Positions 43,189 through 52,403 of a stretch of 64,000 bases of DNA are shown piece by piece (the stretch's first letter is position 1; each line of letters begins with the position of its first letter). The notes beneath the pieces were generated by a model that did no database searches, was not told where the DNA came from, and worked only from the letters and a program-made list of their open reading frames with translations. The translations under genes were made by a program, and so were the position numbers. Source of the DNA: Variovorax paradoxus (GTDB taxonomy: Bacteria > Pseudomonadota > Gammaproteobacteria > Burkholderiales > Burkholderiaceae_C). The DNA lies in the NCBI RefSeq assembly GCF_022009635.1, contig NZ_CP091716.1, positions 6,442,501 to 6,506,500 of the forward strand. Direction: 5' to 3'.

Positions 43189-43746
43189 TCAGGCCGCCTT
43201 GCGGGCGGCAGCGCGGCGAACCGGCTTCTTGGCGACGGCCGCCTTGGCCTTCACCGTGCGGACCGGCTTGGCGGCTTCTTCGGCGCCGCTCACGCGGGCT
43301 TCGATCTGCTTGGTGCCGGCGACGATCTTGTCGGCGATCTGCACCGAGACGGTGGCGATCGGCTGGTTGATGGCGCTCAGCGTGTTGATGACCGAGGTAG
43401 CGACCGGCGATTCGACGCGCGCCACGCGGCTGGCGACCGACTCGATGCCGGTCGTGGTGCCCGCGGCCACGCGGTCCATCACGTTCACGATGCGGCTGGT
43501 GTCGATGTCCAGGCGGTTGGCCAGGAAGCCGTTGATCTTCTCTTGCGCGCCGATCAGGTTGGCCTTGACCTTCTCGCTCACCATCGGGATCTGGCGGCCG
43601 CCCAGGAAGTCGCTGTAGCGCGAAGCGGCGCCGTTCAGCAGGCGATGCACGCCGGTGCGATAGGCGCCGACCAGGGTCTTGCCGGCGTCGTTGTACTGGC
43701 CGACGACGTGAACGGCTGCGGAAGCGATGGTGGTTTGCGTGGACAT
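43189..43746 (-). CDS. Phasin-like protein with basic C-terminal tail
   Basis: Protein of 185 aa with no signal or membrane segment. Residues 1-150 are predicted amphipathic helix (QYNDAGKTLVGAYRTGVHRL, VKANLIGAQEKINGFLANRL, ATVSVQIADKIVAGTKQIEA), the character of phasins. Residues about 155-185 form a Lys/Ala/Arg-rich histone-like tail. It is monocistronic, with its own terminator. I do not recognise a named family; granule coating and possibly nucleoid attachment are inferred from composition and neighbours. Confidence 0.65.
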   Translation of the reverse strand: MSTQTTIASAAVHVVGQYNDAGKTLVGAYRTGVHRLLNGAASRYSDFLGGRQIPMVSEKVKANLIGAQEKINGFLANRLDIDTSRIVNVMDRVAAGTTTGIESVASRVARVESPVATSVINTLSAINQPIATVSVQIADKIVAGTKQIEARVSGAEEAAKPVRTVKAKAAVAKKPVRRAAARKAA

Positions 43747-43910
43747 GGTGTGATTTCCTTGAAGTTGAAAGGCTCGCGAAGGAAACAGTCAGGTGTTCTG
43801 TCGCGATGGGCCTATCTTCTTCCCCGGAGCCTAGGCCTGGAAAACTAGAACCGTCGGAAAACTAGTTCAACTGCCCCAATTTTCTTTTCGAGGGCCGGCT
43901 CCGGCGCCGA

Positions 43911-45611
43911 TCATGCCGCCGCGGCCCGGGGAGCGCTGGAGCGCTTGGCCGGAGCGGCCTTGCGGGCCGGAGGCTTGGGGGCCGCAGCGGCCTTGGCCTT
44001 CTTCGCCGCAGCCTTGAGGGGAGCCTTGACGGGCGGCTTCGCTACCTTCTTGGCCGCGACCTTGACGGGCGCCTTCTTGCGCGCGGCGGGCCTCTTCTTC
44101 GCGGCGGCCGGTGCGGCGGCCACCTCGGCCTCGTCCGAAGGCTCCTCGACCGTCTTCGGCGGCACGGGCGCGGGCGCGGCGCCGGCGGCGGCCGGGTGCT
44201 TCTGCGTCAATTCCATCAGCAGCTTGTGCTCGGCCAGCATGTAGTCGCCGATCTCGGTGATGTCGGGTACGGCGCGGCGGCAGGCGATGAGGCCGTAGTC
44301 CATGCGGCCGTTGTAGCTCTGCACCGTCACGTTCAGCGCGGTGCCGTGGCTGGCGATCGACACCGGGTAGTAGCAGGTGACGAGCGCGCCGGCAAAGTAC
44401 ATCGGGAACGGCGCGCCGGCCACGTTGGAGATGGCCACGTTGGCGGCCGGCGGCAGCAGGTTGACGATGCCGGAGCGCCCCACCATCGACGCGATGCCCG
44501 ACACCAGCCAGGGCGCGGCGAAGGTCGGGAAGTCGTCCAGGATCACCGCCTTGAAGCGGTTCATGGTCGACTTAGACGAATTCGAAGACGCGTTGATCGC
44601 CTTCAGCCGCTGCACCGGGTCGGTGATGTCGGTGGCCAGGCTCACCAGGATCATGCTGGCCTGGTTGTTGGCCGTCTGGTCGCCCGCTTCGCGAAGGCTC
44701 ACCGGCACGCCGGCCACCAGCGGCTTGGCCGGCAGTTCGTTGTTGTCGGCCAGGTAGTGGCGCAGCGCGCCGGAAACTGTGGCCATGACCACGTCGTTGA
44801 GCGACACGCCGAAGTGCTTGGCGATGTACTTGGTCTCGGCCAGCGAGATGGTGCGGCCCGCGAAGGTGCGCTGGTTGGTGATCGACACATTGAGCGAGGT
44901 GCGCGGCGCGAAGAGGTTGAACTTCTTCGGCGCGGCGGCGGCGTCTTTCTCGGCCGCCTTCTCGTCGGGCTTGGCGAGGCCACCGATGGCGCGCGCGATG
45001 GCCGGCGCCATCTTGAAGAGCTTCACGTACTGCTGCGCCGTGTTGCGCAGCGCGGCGCTCGCAAGTTCGGCCATGCCCAGCTGGTAGCCGCTGCTGCGCG
45101 GGCGCGAGCGCGGCGGCTTCACCACGCGGCCGGTGGCCTCCAGGTCGAAGATGGCCTTGCCCACTTCCACGCCGGCCTGCCCGTCGATGCCCGCGTGGTG
45201 CACCTTGGTGTAGAGCGCCACCTGTCCGCTCTTGAGGCCGTCGATGATGAAGAATTCCCACATCGGCCGGCTGCGGTCGATGAGTGTGGAATGCAGTCGC
45301 GCCACGTACTGTTGCAACTGCCGGTTGGTTCCGGGCTTGGGCAGCGTGATGTGGCGCACGTGGTAGTCGAGGTCGATGTCGTTGTCCTCGACCCAGACCG
45401 GGTTGGTCATGTCGAAGGGCATCAGCGCGAGCTTGCGCGTGAACACGTCGGCCAGGTGGATGCGGCTGGCCATGAAGTTCTTGGCGTCTTCGTAGAAGTC
45501 GCCCTTGTAGCCCTTGGGCAGGTCCAGCACGTTCAGGGAGCCCACGTGCATCGGCATTTCCGGCGTTTCCAGGTGCAGGAAAGTGGCATCAAGTCCGCTC
45601 AGGTGTTTCAT
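43911..45611 (-). CDS. Wax ester synthase / diacylglycerol acyltransferase (WS/DGAT)
   Basis: Protein of 566 aa. It begins MKHLSGLDATFLHLETPEMP, the usual WS/DGAT opening. The condensing active site is HHAGIDG at residues 138-144. LNDVVMATVSGALRHYL and PLVAGVPVSLRE follow as expected. These enzymes join acyl-CoA to a fatty alcohol or diacylglycerol to make wax esters or triacylglycerol in lipid bodies. The family core ends near 490; the remaining 75 residues are a Lys/Ala/Pro-rich tail (for example KAPVKVAAKKVAKPPVKAPL) not typical of the family. AAGGAG precedes the ATG. Phasin-type genes follow on the same strand. Confidence 0.9.
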   Translation of the reverse strand: MKHLSGLDATFLHLETPEMPMHVGSLNVLDLPKGYKGDFYEDAKNFMASRIHLADVFTRKLALMPFDMTNPVWVEDNDIDLDYHVRHITLPKPGTNRQLQQYVARLHSTLIDRSRPMWEFFIIDGLKSGQVALYTKVHHAGIDGQAGVEVGKAIFDLEATGRVVKPPRSRPRSSGYQLGMAELASAALRNTAQQYVKLFKMAPAIARAIGGLAKPDEKAAEKDAAAAPKKFNLFAPRTSLNVSITNQRTFAGRTISLAETKYIAKHFGVSLNDVVMATVSGALRHYLADNNELPAKPLVAGVPVSLREAGDQTANNQASMILVSLATDITDPVQRLKAINASSNSSKSTMNRFKAVILDDFPTFAAPWLVSGIASMVGRSGIVNLLPPAANVAISNVAGAPFPMYFAGALVTCYYPVSIASHGTALNVTVQSYNGRMDYGLIACRRAVPDITEIGDYMLAEHKLLMELTQKHPAAAGAAPAPVPPKTVEEPSDEAEVAAAPAAAKKRPAARKKAPVKVAAKKVAKPPVKAPLKAAAKKAKAAAAPKPPARKAAPAKRSSAPRAAAA

Positions 45612-45811
45612 GTGTTGTGTCTCCTTGGTGGGGCATGCGCCGCTTGGCAGGATAGCGCGGGCATCGCGTTCTTGGGCCTCTGGTTATTCAGTGTTTCCAC
45701 CGGGGGGAAGGCACCGGCGGGACAGGGGTTTGCCCCAAGTAATGAAAAAGTGACCGCGGGCAAATCCACCGGGCACGGGTGTGTTTCACGAGGCCTCCGT
45801 ACACTGGGGCC

Positions 45812-47863
45812 ATGACATCCAGCCTCCCTTCGCAATCGCAAGACGACCATCTCTGGCTCGAGGACATCGACGGCGACAAGCCGCTCGACTGGGCCCGCGC
45901 CCAGAACGCCCGCACCGTGCAGGCTTATGCGCAATCGCCCGCTTTCGATGCGCTCCAGCAGGGCATCCTCGAGGTGCTCGACTCGGACGACCGCATCCCG
46001 ATGGTGCGCAAGATCGGCGCGCGCTTCTACAACTTCTGGCGCGACAAGGACCATCCGAAGGGCCTCTGGCGCCGCACCACGCTGGACGACTACCGCAAGC
46101 CGCAGCCCGCCTGGGAGGCCGTGCTCGACCTCGACGCGCTGGCCGCGGCCGACGGCGAGAACTGGGTCTGGCACGGCGCCGACTGCCTGGAGCCCGACTA
46201 CCGGCGCTGCCTGATTTCTCTTTCGCGCGGCGGCGCCGACGCCGACGTGGTGCGCGAGTTCGACCTGGAGACCCGGCAGTTCGTCGAAGGCGGCTTCTCG
46301 TTGCCCGAGGCCAAGAACCACGTGGGCTGGAAGGACATCGACAGCCTCTACGTGGCCACCGACTTCGGCCCCGGCTCGATGACCAGCTCCAGCTACCCGC
46401 GCATCGTGAAGGAATGGCGGCGCGGCACGCCGCTCGCCGACGCGGCGACGGTCTACGAGGGCCTGCACGAAGACATGTCCGTCAGCGCGTACCGGGACAA
46501 CACGCCCGGCTTCGAACGCGACTTCGTCACGCGGCAGATCGACTTCTACGAAAGCGAGACCTGGCTGCGCGGCGCCGACGGCCGGCTGGTGAAGATCGAC
46601 GTGCCCGACGACTCCAACACCGACATCACGCGCGAGTGGATGCTGATCGAGCCGCGCGAAGACTGGACGGTGGGCGGCCGCACCTACGCTTCGGGCTCGC
46701 TGCTGGCCGCGAAGTTCGACGACTACATGGCCGGCGGGCGCGAGCTGACGGTGCTGTTCGAGCCCGACGACACCACCGCGCTCGACGACCACTCCTGGAC
46801 GCGCAACCACCTGATCCTCAATGTGATGCACGACGTGGTGAACCGCCTGGAGGTGCTCACGCCGCCCGCCGACGGAAAAGGCCCATGGAAGCGCGAAAGC
46901 CTGGGCGGCGCGCCCGCGCTCTCGACCATCGCGGCCGGCGGCATCGACGAGGACGAGAACGACGACTACTTCCTCACCGTGAGCGGCTTCCTGCAGCCGA
47001 CCACGCTCTACATCGGCACCATCGGGCAGGGCGAGCCCCAGGTGCTGAAGGACAGCCCCGCGTTCTTCGACGCCTCGCGCTACCGCGTGAGCCAGCATTT
47101 CGCGACCTCGAAGGACGGCACGCGCGTGCCCTACTTCGAGATTTCAGCCAAGGACCTGCAGGCGAACGGCAGGAACCCCACGCTGCAGTACGCCTACGGC
47201 GGCTTCGAGATTTCACTGCAGCCCAGCTACAGCGGCAGCATCGGCCGCGCATGGCTGGACCAGGGCGGGGTGTACGTCATCGCCAACATCCGCGGCGGCG
47301 GCGAATACGGCCCGCGCTGGCACCAGGCCGCGCTGCAGGAGAACCGGCTGCGCACCTGCGAGGACTTCGCGGCGGTGTCCGAAGACCTCATCGCGCGCAA
47401 GATCACCTCGCCCGCGCACCTGGGCGCGATGGGCGGCAGCAACGGCGGCCTGCTGATGGGCAACATGCTCACGCTGTACCCGCAGCTCTACGGCGCGATC
47501 GTGAGCGAGGTGGCGCTGCTCGACATGCGGCGCTACACGCAGCTGTCGGCGGGCGCCTCGTGGATCGCGGAATACGGCGACCCGGAGCAGCCCGAGGAGT
47601 GGGAGTTCATCCGCACCTTCTCGCCTTATGAGAACGCGAAGCCGGGTCAGGCCTATCCGCCGGCCCTCTTCACCACCTCGACGCGCGACGACCGCGTGGG
47701 GCCGGTGCATGCGCGCAAGATGCACGCGAAGATGCTGGCGCTGGGCTGCGACAGCAGCTTCTACGAGAACATGGAAGGCGGCCACAGCGCGGCCGCGGAC
47801 AACAAGGAATCGGCGTTCATGGATGCGCTGGGCTACGCCTATCTCTGGAAGCACCTGCGGTAG
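45812..47863 (+). CDS. Prolyl oligopeptidase family serine peptidase (S9)
   Basis: Protein of 683 aa, cytosolic by lack of a signal. The N-terminal half is a beta-propeller (opening DDHLWLEDIDGDKPLDWARA). The C-terminal 250 residues are the catalytic alpha/beta-hydrolase domain with nucleophile motif MGGSNGGLLMGN (Ser near 545), Asp in TSTRDDRVGP (about 628) and His in MEGGHSAAADN (about 658). Family members cleave short proline-containing or basic peptides. The ATG at 45812 gives MTSSLPSQSQ. It is divergent from the WS/DGAT gene with 200 bases between and convergent with the small Cys-repeat gene. Confidence 0.92.
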   Translation: MTSSLPSQSQDDHLWLEDIDGDKPLDWARAQNARTVQAYAQSPAFDALQQGILEVLDSDDRIPMVRKIGARFYNFWRDKDHPKGLWRRTTLDDYRKPQPAWEAVLDLDALAAADGENWVWHGADCLEPDYRRCLISLSRGGADADVVREFDLETRQFVEGGFSLPEAKNHVGWKDIDSLYVATDFGPGSMTSSSYPRIVKEWRRGTPLADAATVYEGLHEDMSVSAYRDNTPGFERDFVTRQIDFYESETWLRGADGRLVKIDVPDDSNTDITREWMLIEPREDWTVGGRTYASGSLLAAKFDDYMAGGRELTVLFEPDDTTALDDHSWTRNHLILNVMHDVVNRLEVLTPPADGKGPWKRESLGGAPALSTIAAGGIDEDENDDYFLTVSGFLQPTTLYIGTIGQGEPQVLKDSPAFFDASRYRVSQHFATSKDGTRVPYFEISAKDLQANGRNPTLQYAYGGFEISLQPSYSGSIGRAWLDQGGVYVIANIRGGGEYGPRWHQAALQENRLRTCEDFAAVSEDLIARKITSPAHLGAMGGSNGGLLMGNMLTLYPQLYGAIVSEVALLDMRRYTQLSAGASWIAEYGDPEQPEEWEFIRTFSPYENAKPGQAYPPALFTTSTRDDRVGPVHARKMHAKMLALGCDSSFYENMEGGHSAAADNKESAFMDALGYAYLWKHLR

Positions 47864-47869
47864 CCGGCG

Positions 47870-48259
47870 TCATGTGAGGCCGCGCGCCGCGCCTTCGCCC
47901 AGCGCGCCGTAGGGGCCGATGTAGCGCCTGCGCTCCAGCCGTTCGCGCAGCTCCGCGCAGGTCATCGGCCGGCCGGTGCTGTAGCGCCCGTCCGTGCACG
48001 GGTCGGTGCCCCATCGGTCGGGGTCGCGGTAGCGCAGGCGGCGTGCGCGCTCTTCTTCCTCCCTGTCGAGCCTGCGCAGCAACTCGCCGCAACTCATGGG
48101 CCGGCCATAGCTGTAGCGCCCATCGCGGCAGGGGTCGTAGACGGGCGGCGATGGCGAATCGAACTGCGCCCATGCCTCGGCCGCGGCCGCGGACGCGAAG
48201 AGGCACGACGCCGCCAGGATGATCACTTCAAGGACAAGGGTGGTCTGCAGGGTGCGCAT
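47870..48259 (-). CDS. Small secreted protein with duplicated Cys motif, unknown
   Basis: Protein of 129 aa with a signal peptide (hydrophobic LVLEVIILAASCLFASAAAA, cleaved near 27). The mature part contains the same module twice: DPCRDGRYSYGRPMSCGELL and DPCTDGRYSTGRPMTCAELR, each with two Cys that could form a disulphide. A charged helix (REEEERARRLRYRD-like) lies between them. I do not recognise the family. The ATG at 48259 has GGAG upstream, and the longer open frame beyond it lacks a signal at its start. It is divergent from the two-component system, so a functional link is possible but untested. Confidence 0.65.
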   Translation of the reverse strand: MRTLQTTLVLEVIILAASCLFASAAAAEAWAQFDSPSPPVYDPCRDGRYSYGRPMSCGELLRRLDREEEERARRLRYRDPDRWGTDPCTDGRYSTGRPMTCAELRERLERRRYIGPYGALGEGAARGLT

Positions 48260-48420
48260 GTGTACTCCGGTGCTTGGGCAATGCATCTTCCGGCGACAAC
48301 ATGGAGGGAACATTGCGCCTCGCGTTCGGCATGGCCGCAATACTCATGCAATGCACCCTGCCTAGAGTGCGGCACGCCGGAAGAACGCCCGGCGTCGCAT
48401 TTCTCTCTCTACGAAGGAGC

Positions 48421-49101
48421 ATGACCGTGCGCATCCTGCTGGTGGAAGACGAGCCCGAGATGGCGTCGGTGCTGCGCACCGCGCTGCACAAGCGTGGCGT
48501 GCTGGTGGACCACGCCGCCACGCTGGCCGATGGTGGCCGCCATGTGGAAGCCACGCCCTACGACGCGCTGGTGCTCGACCGCCGGCTACCCGACGGCGAC
48601 GGCCTCTCGCTGGTGTCGGACCTGCGCGCCGCCGGCAACCATATCCCGGTGCTGATGCTCACCGCGCGCGATGCGCTGGACGACCGCGTGCAGGGCCTGG
48701 ACGCCGGCGCCGACGACTACCTCGGCAAGCCCTTCGCGGTGGAAGAGCTGCTGGCGCGCATCCGCGCGCTGCTACGCAGGCCCGCCGCAGCCCTGCCCGA
48801 CGTGCTGCGCATCGCGGCGCTGAGCTTCGACTTCACGCATTGCGAAGCCAGCGTCGACGCGCAGCGCATGGAGCTGCCGCGCCGCGAACTGCTTGCCTTG
48901 GAAACCCTGGTGCGGCGTGCCGGTCGCACGGTGCTGCGCAGTTCGCTGGAGCGGGCGGTGTTCGGGCTCGACGCGGAGATCCAGTCGAACGCGCTCGACA
49001 CGCATGTCTCGCGCCTGCGCAAGAAGCTCGCCGACACCGGCGCAGGCGTGGAGATCGCCAGCATTCGCGGCGTCGGCTACCTGCTGCGCTCGCAGTCATG
49101 A
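48421..49101 (+). CDS. OmpR-family response regulator
   Basis: Protein of 226 aa. The receiver domain has acidic pocket E9-D10, phospho-acceptor Asp53 in LVLDRRLPDG, Thr in MLTAR and Lys in YLGKPF. The C-terminal winged helix (about 130-226) has the OmpR/PhoB pattern SNALDTHVSRLRKKL and IRGVGYLL. GAAGGAGC precedes the ATG at 48421; the open frame upstream is not used. Its stop overlaps the sensor kinase start by four bases (ATGA), so the two are a cognate pair. The signal is unknown. Confidence 0.93.
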   Translation: MTVRILLVEDEPEMASVLRTALHKRGVLVDHAATLADGGRHVEATPYDALVLDRRLPDGDGLSLVSDLRAAGNHIPVLMLTARDALDDRVQGLDAGADDYLGKPFAVEELLARIRALLRRPAAALPDVLRIAALSFDFTHCEASVDAQRMELPRRELLALETLVRRAGRTVLRSSLERAVFGLDAEIQSNALDTHVSRLRKKLADTGAGVEIASIRGVGYLLRSQS

Positions 49102-50495
49102 GCACGGGCACGCAAGGCCAGGGCGCGCAACCTTCGCTCAAGCGGCGGCTGATCCGGCAGCTGGTGTTGCTGCAGGTGGCGATACAGCTGGTGGTGATCG
49201 GCGCGCTCGCGGCGACGGGGCAGCTGATCGACTTCAGCTCGCCGGAGAACACGGTCGAGATCCTGCAAGAGGCCGTGGCGCGCGAAGCCGACGGCCGCCT
49301 CTCGATGCGGCCGACCGAGCGCCTTGCCGCGCTGCGCCGGGCGCAGCCCGGGCTGTGGTTCTCGGTGCGCGACGCACAGGGGCGGCAGGTGGTGGAAGGC
49401 CGCATCCCGCCCGAGTTCGCGCGCATCGGCGACACGCTCGACCAGGTGCGGCAGGCGCGGCTGGGCTGGAACATCGGTGACGCGCCGCGCCAATCCGCGC
49501 GCATGCGCTGGGTCGATTCGCCCGCCGGCGAGGTGCAGATACTCACCGGCGCCGACAGCCCCATCACGTGGCGCAACCTCGGCCTGTCGGTGCTGCTGCT
49601 GTTGCTGAAGGTGGTGCTGCCGATCATGGCGATCACCGTGACGGCCACGCTGCTGGCAACGCACTTCGTGGTGCGGCGCACGCTGGCCGGTCTGAACGCG
49701 GCAGCGGCGCGCGCCGGCCAGATCGACGCCGACCAGCGCGGCGTGCGCCTGCCGCTGTCCGACGTGCCCGGCGAAGTGGCGACGCTGGTGGCGGCCTTCA
49801 ACGACGCGCTGCAGCGGCTGGACGACGGCCATGCGCGCCACGAGCGCTTCCTGGCGGATGCGGCGCATGAGCTGCGCACGCCGCTCGCCATCCTCAACAC
49901 ACGCCTCGACAACCTGCCCGACAGCGCCGAGAAGACGCGCCTGCTGGCCGACGCGGCGCGCCTGTCCGTGCTGGCGGGGCAGCTGCTGGACCTGCAGCGC
50001 ATGAAGGGCCGCGAGGAACGCAGGCAGCGCGTGGACCTGGTCGACATGGCGCGCGAGGTGGTGGCCGAAATGGCGCCGCTGGCGCTGGCCTCGGGCTACG
50101 ACATTTCCTTCGAGCCGCAGGCCGGCCGCGTGGAGATCGACGGCGACCGCGATGCGCTGTCGCGCGCGCTGACCAACCTCGTGCGCAACGCCATCGACCA
50201 TGCGGGCGGCCAGGGCAGCGTGGTGGTGCGTGTCGACGCCAGCGGCGACGTCGACGTGATCGACGACGGCCCCGGCATTCCGCCCGCGCAGCGCGCGCAT
50301 GTCTTCAAGCCCTTCTACCGCGTGCACGCCAGCGGGCCGGGCGCCGGGCTCGGCCTGAGCCTGGTGCAGGAGATCGTGCGGCTGCATGGCGGCGAGGTCT
50401 CGGTGCACGACGGCCCCGAGGGCGGCGCGCTGTTCCGTATGCGCTTCAGGCCGGCCCGCGCGAGCGGCATGACCGACGCCGGGGCATTCGAATGA
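49098..50495 (+). CDS. Sensor histidine kinase
   Basis: Protein of 465 aa in the inner membrane. Two hydrophobic segments (about 18-40 and 158-190) flank a periplasmic sensor domain of about 115 residues. A HAMP-like linker leads to the dimerisation helix with phosphorylated His in AAHELRTPLAI (about 256). The ATPase domain has N box LVRNAIDHAGG, G1 DDGPGIP and G2 GAGLGLSLVQEI. It is coupled to the response regulator upstream and, through another ATGA overlap, to the fatty-acid hydroxylase-type gene downstream, giving a three-gene unit. Confidence 0.92.
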   Translation: MSTGTQGQGAQPSLKRRLIRQLVLLQVAIQLVVIGALAATGQLIDFSSPENTVEILQEAVAREADGRLSMRPTERLAALRRAQPGLWFSVRDAQGRQVVEGRIPPEFARIGDTLDQVRQARLGWNIGDAPRQSARMRWVDSPAGEVQILTGADSPITWRNLGLSVLLLLLKVVLPIMAITVTATLLATHFVVRRTLAGLNAAAARAGQIDADQRGVRLPLSDVPGEVATLVAAFNDALQRLDDGHARHERFLADAAHELRTPLAILNTRLDNLPDSAEKTRLLADAARLSVLAGQLLDLQRMKGREERRQRVDLVDMAREVVAEMAPLALASGYDISFEPQAGRVEIDGDRDALSRALTNLVRNAIDHAGGQGSVVVRVDASGDVDVIDDGPGIPPAQRAHVFKPFYRVHASGPGAGLGLSLVQEIVRLHGGEVSVHDGPEGGALFRMRFRPARASGMTDAGAFE

Positions 50496-51472
50496 CGCGG
50501 CCGCCTCGCGAGGCGCGCAGCCGGTTGCGCGCGGTGTTGCCGTGGCTGATGTGGCCCGCGCTGTACGGCGCGGGGCTGCTGGGCGCGGGCGCGGCCTTTG
50601 CCAGCGATGCGCCGCTGCCGTGGTTCAACACGGTGTACCTGTCGCTCGCGCTCGCGATCGCCGCCTGCGAGCGCTGGATGCCGCACGAGCCGCGCTGGCT
50701 CGCGAACGACGGCGAAACGCCGTGCAACCTGGCGCACACGCTGCTGACCAAGGGCTTCGCGCAGGTCGTTGCCGCGCTGGTTGCAAGCGCGCCCCTCGCT
50801 GCGGCAACGGCTGTGGCAGCCGCGCGGAACGCCGGCGGCCCTTGGCCTTCGCACTGGCCGCTGCCGGCGCAGGTGGTGCTCGCGCTGCTGGTCGCCGAAC
50901 TAGGCCTGTACATTGCGCACCGCTCGGCGCATCACCTGCCGCTGCTGTGGCGCTTCCATGCGCTGCATCACAGCGTGCGGCGGCTCTGGGTGCTGAACAC
51001 GGGGCGCTTCCACTTCATCGACAGCGCGTTCAAGGCGCTGCTCGGCCAGCTGCCGCTGTACCTGCTCGGCGCGCCGCTGGCGGTGTTCATGTGGGTGGGC
51101 GCGGTGACGGCAGTGACCGGGCTGCTGACCCATTGCAACATCGAGATGCGGACCGGCTGGCTCGACCGCGTCTTCAGCACGCCCGCGCTGCACCGCTGGC
51201 ACCACTCGAAGCTGCTGGCCGAGGGCAACCGCAACTACGGCGAGAACCTCGTGCTGTGGGACCAGCTGTTCGGCACCTGGTTCAACCCGCCGCGCCGCCC
51301 GCCCGCGGACATCGGCATCCACGGGCAGGTGGCGCCGCGGTTCCTCGCGCAACTGGCGCAGCCATTCACCGCGTCGGGCGTGCGGCAGATCATGGGCATG
51401 CCGCCGGTTCGTCGGCACAATGGGCCAACATCCAGCGCCCCGGAAGCGGGGGAGCCCATCCGCAAGACATGA
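50492..51472 (+). CDS. Sterol desaturase / fatty acid hydroxylase superfamily membrane protein
   Basis: Integral membrane di-iron protein of 326 aa. Several hydrophobic segments surround the His clusters of the superfamily: HRSAHH and FHALHH near residues 150-165, and HRWHHS near 233. These ligate two irons for O2-dependent hydroxylation or desaturation of a lipid. The start overlaps the kinase stop (ATGA), so lipid modification is probably under direct control of, or feeds back to, this two-component system. The lipid substrate is unknown. Confidence 0.85.
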   Translation: MTRPPREARSRLRAVLPWLMWPALYGAGLLGAGAAFASDAPLPWFNTVYLSLALAIAACERWMPHEPRWLANDGETPCNLAHTLLTKGFAQVVAALVASAPLAAATAVAAARNAGGPWPSHWPLPAQVVLALLVAELGLYIAHRSAHHLPLLWRFHALHHSVRRLWVLNTGRFHFIDSAFKALLGQLPLYLLGAPLAVFMWVGAVTAVTGLLTHCNIEMRTGWLDRVFSTPALHRWHHSKLLAEGNRNYGENLVLWDQLFGTWFNPPRRPPADIGIHGQVAPRFLAQLAQPFTASGVRQIMGMPPVRRHNGPTSSAPEAGEPIRKT

Positions 51473-51482
51473 GAGCCCGCGC

Positions 51483-52403
51483 ATGACCGACCACACCACC
51501 ACCCTCGAACTGATAGGCGCCCCCACCGATGTCGGCGCCAGCGTGCGCGGCGCCGGCATGGGGCCCGACGCGCTGCGCGTGGCGGGCCTGCCGGAGGCGC
51601 TGGCGAAGCAGGGCTTCGCGGTGATCGACCGCGGCAACCTCGCGGGCCCCGCCACGCCGTGGGCGCCACCGGCCAACGGGCTGCGCCATCTCGACGAGGT
51701 GGTCGCGTGGAACCGCTCGGTCTACGCCGCGATCGACGGCGCGCTGGGCGCCGGCCACGTGCCGCTCATGATGGGCGGCGACCACTGCCTGGCCATCGGC
51801 TCGATCAGCGCGGTGGCATGGCATGCGCGCAAGCGCGGCAAGAAGCTGCGCGTGCTGTGGCTCGACGCGCACTCCGACGTCAACACCGAGACCACCAGCC
51901 CCAGCGGCAACCTGCACGGCATGCCGGTGTCGTGCCTGCTGGGCCACGGGCCCTCGGTGCTCACGGGCTGGAGCGGCGAGCGCGCGGCGCTGGCGCACGA
52001 GGCCATCCGCTTCATCGGCATCCGCAGCGTCGACAGCGACGAGAAGGAAGCCATCCGCACGCTGGGCCTGAGCGTGTTCGACATGCGCCACATCGACGAA
52101 CACGGCATGCGAACCACCATGACCGAAGCGCTGCAGGACGTGGACGAAGACACGCATCTGCACGTGAGCTTCGACCTCGACTGCCTCGACCCCGGCATCG
52201 CGCCCGGCGTGGGCACCGGCGTGCGCGGCGGGCCGACCTACCGCGAGATGCAGCTGTGCATGGAAATGATCGCGGACACCGGCCGGCTCGGCTCGCTCGA
52301 CGTGGTGGAGCTGAACCCGGCCCTCGATGTGCGCAACCAGACGGCCGAGGTGGCCGTGGAACTCATCGAGAGCCTGTTCGGCAAGTCGACGCTGGTGCGT
52401 TAG
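51483..52403 (+). CDS. rocF: Arginase
   Basis: Protein of 306 aa of the ureohydrolase family. It opens ELIGAPTDVGASVRGAGMGP, typical of arginase rather than agmatinase. Mn ligands lie in MGGDHCLAIGS, LDAHSDVNT and SFDLDCLDPG. SPSGNLHGMPVSCLLG matches the substrate-contacting loop of arginases. It hydrolyses L-arginine to ornithine and urea. The ATG is at 51483, 11 bases after the hydroxylase stop, so it may be read from the same transcript although it is functionally unrelated. Its 3' end overlaps that of the convergent DUF805 gene by a few bases. Confidence 0.92.
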   Translation: MTDHTTTLELIGAPTDVGASVRGAGMGPDALRVAGLPEALAKQGFAVIDRGNLAGPATPWAPPANGLRHLDEVVAWNRSVYAAIDGALGAGHVPLMMGGDHCLAIGSISAVAWHARKRGKKLRVLWLDAHSDVNTETTSPSGNLHGMPVSCLLGHGPSVLTGWSGERAALAHEAIRFIGIRSVDSDEKEAIRTLGLSVFDMRHIDEHGMRTTMTEALQDVDEDTHLHVSFDLDCLDPGIAPGVGTGVRGGPTYREMQLCMEMIADTGRLGSLDVVELNPALDVRNQTAEVAVELIESLFGKSTLVR

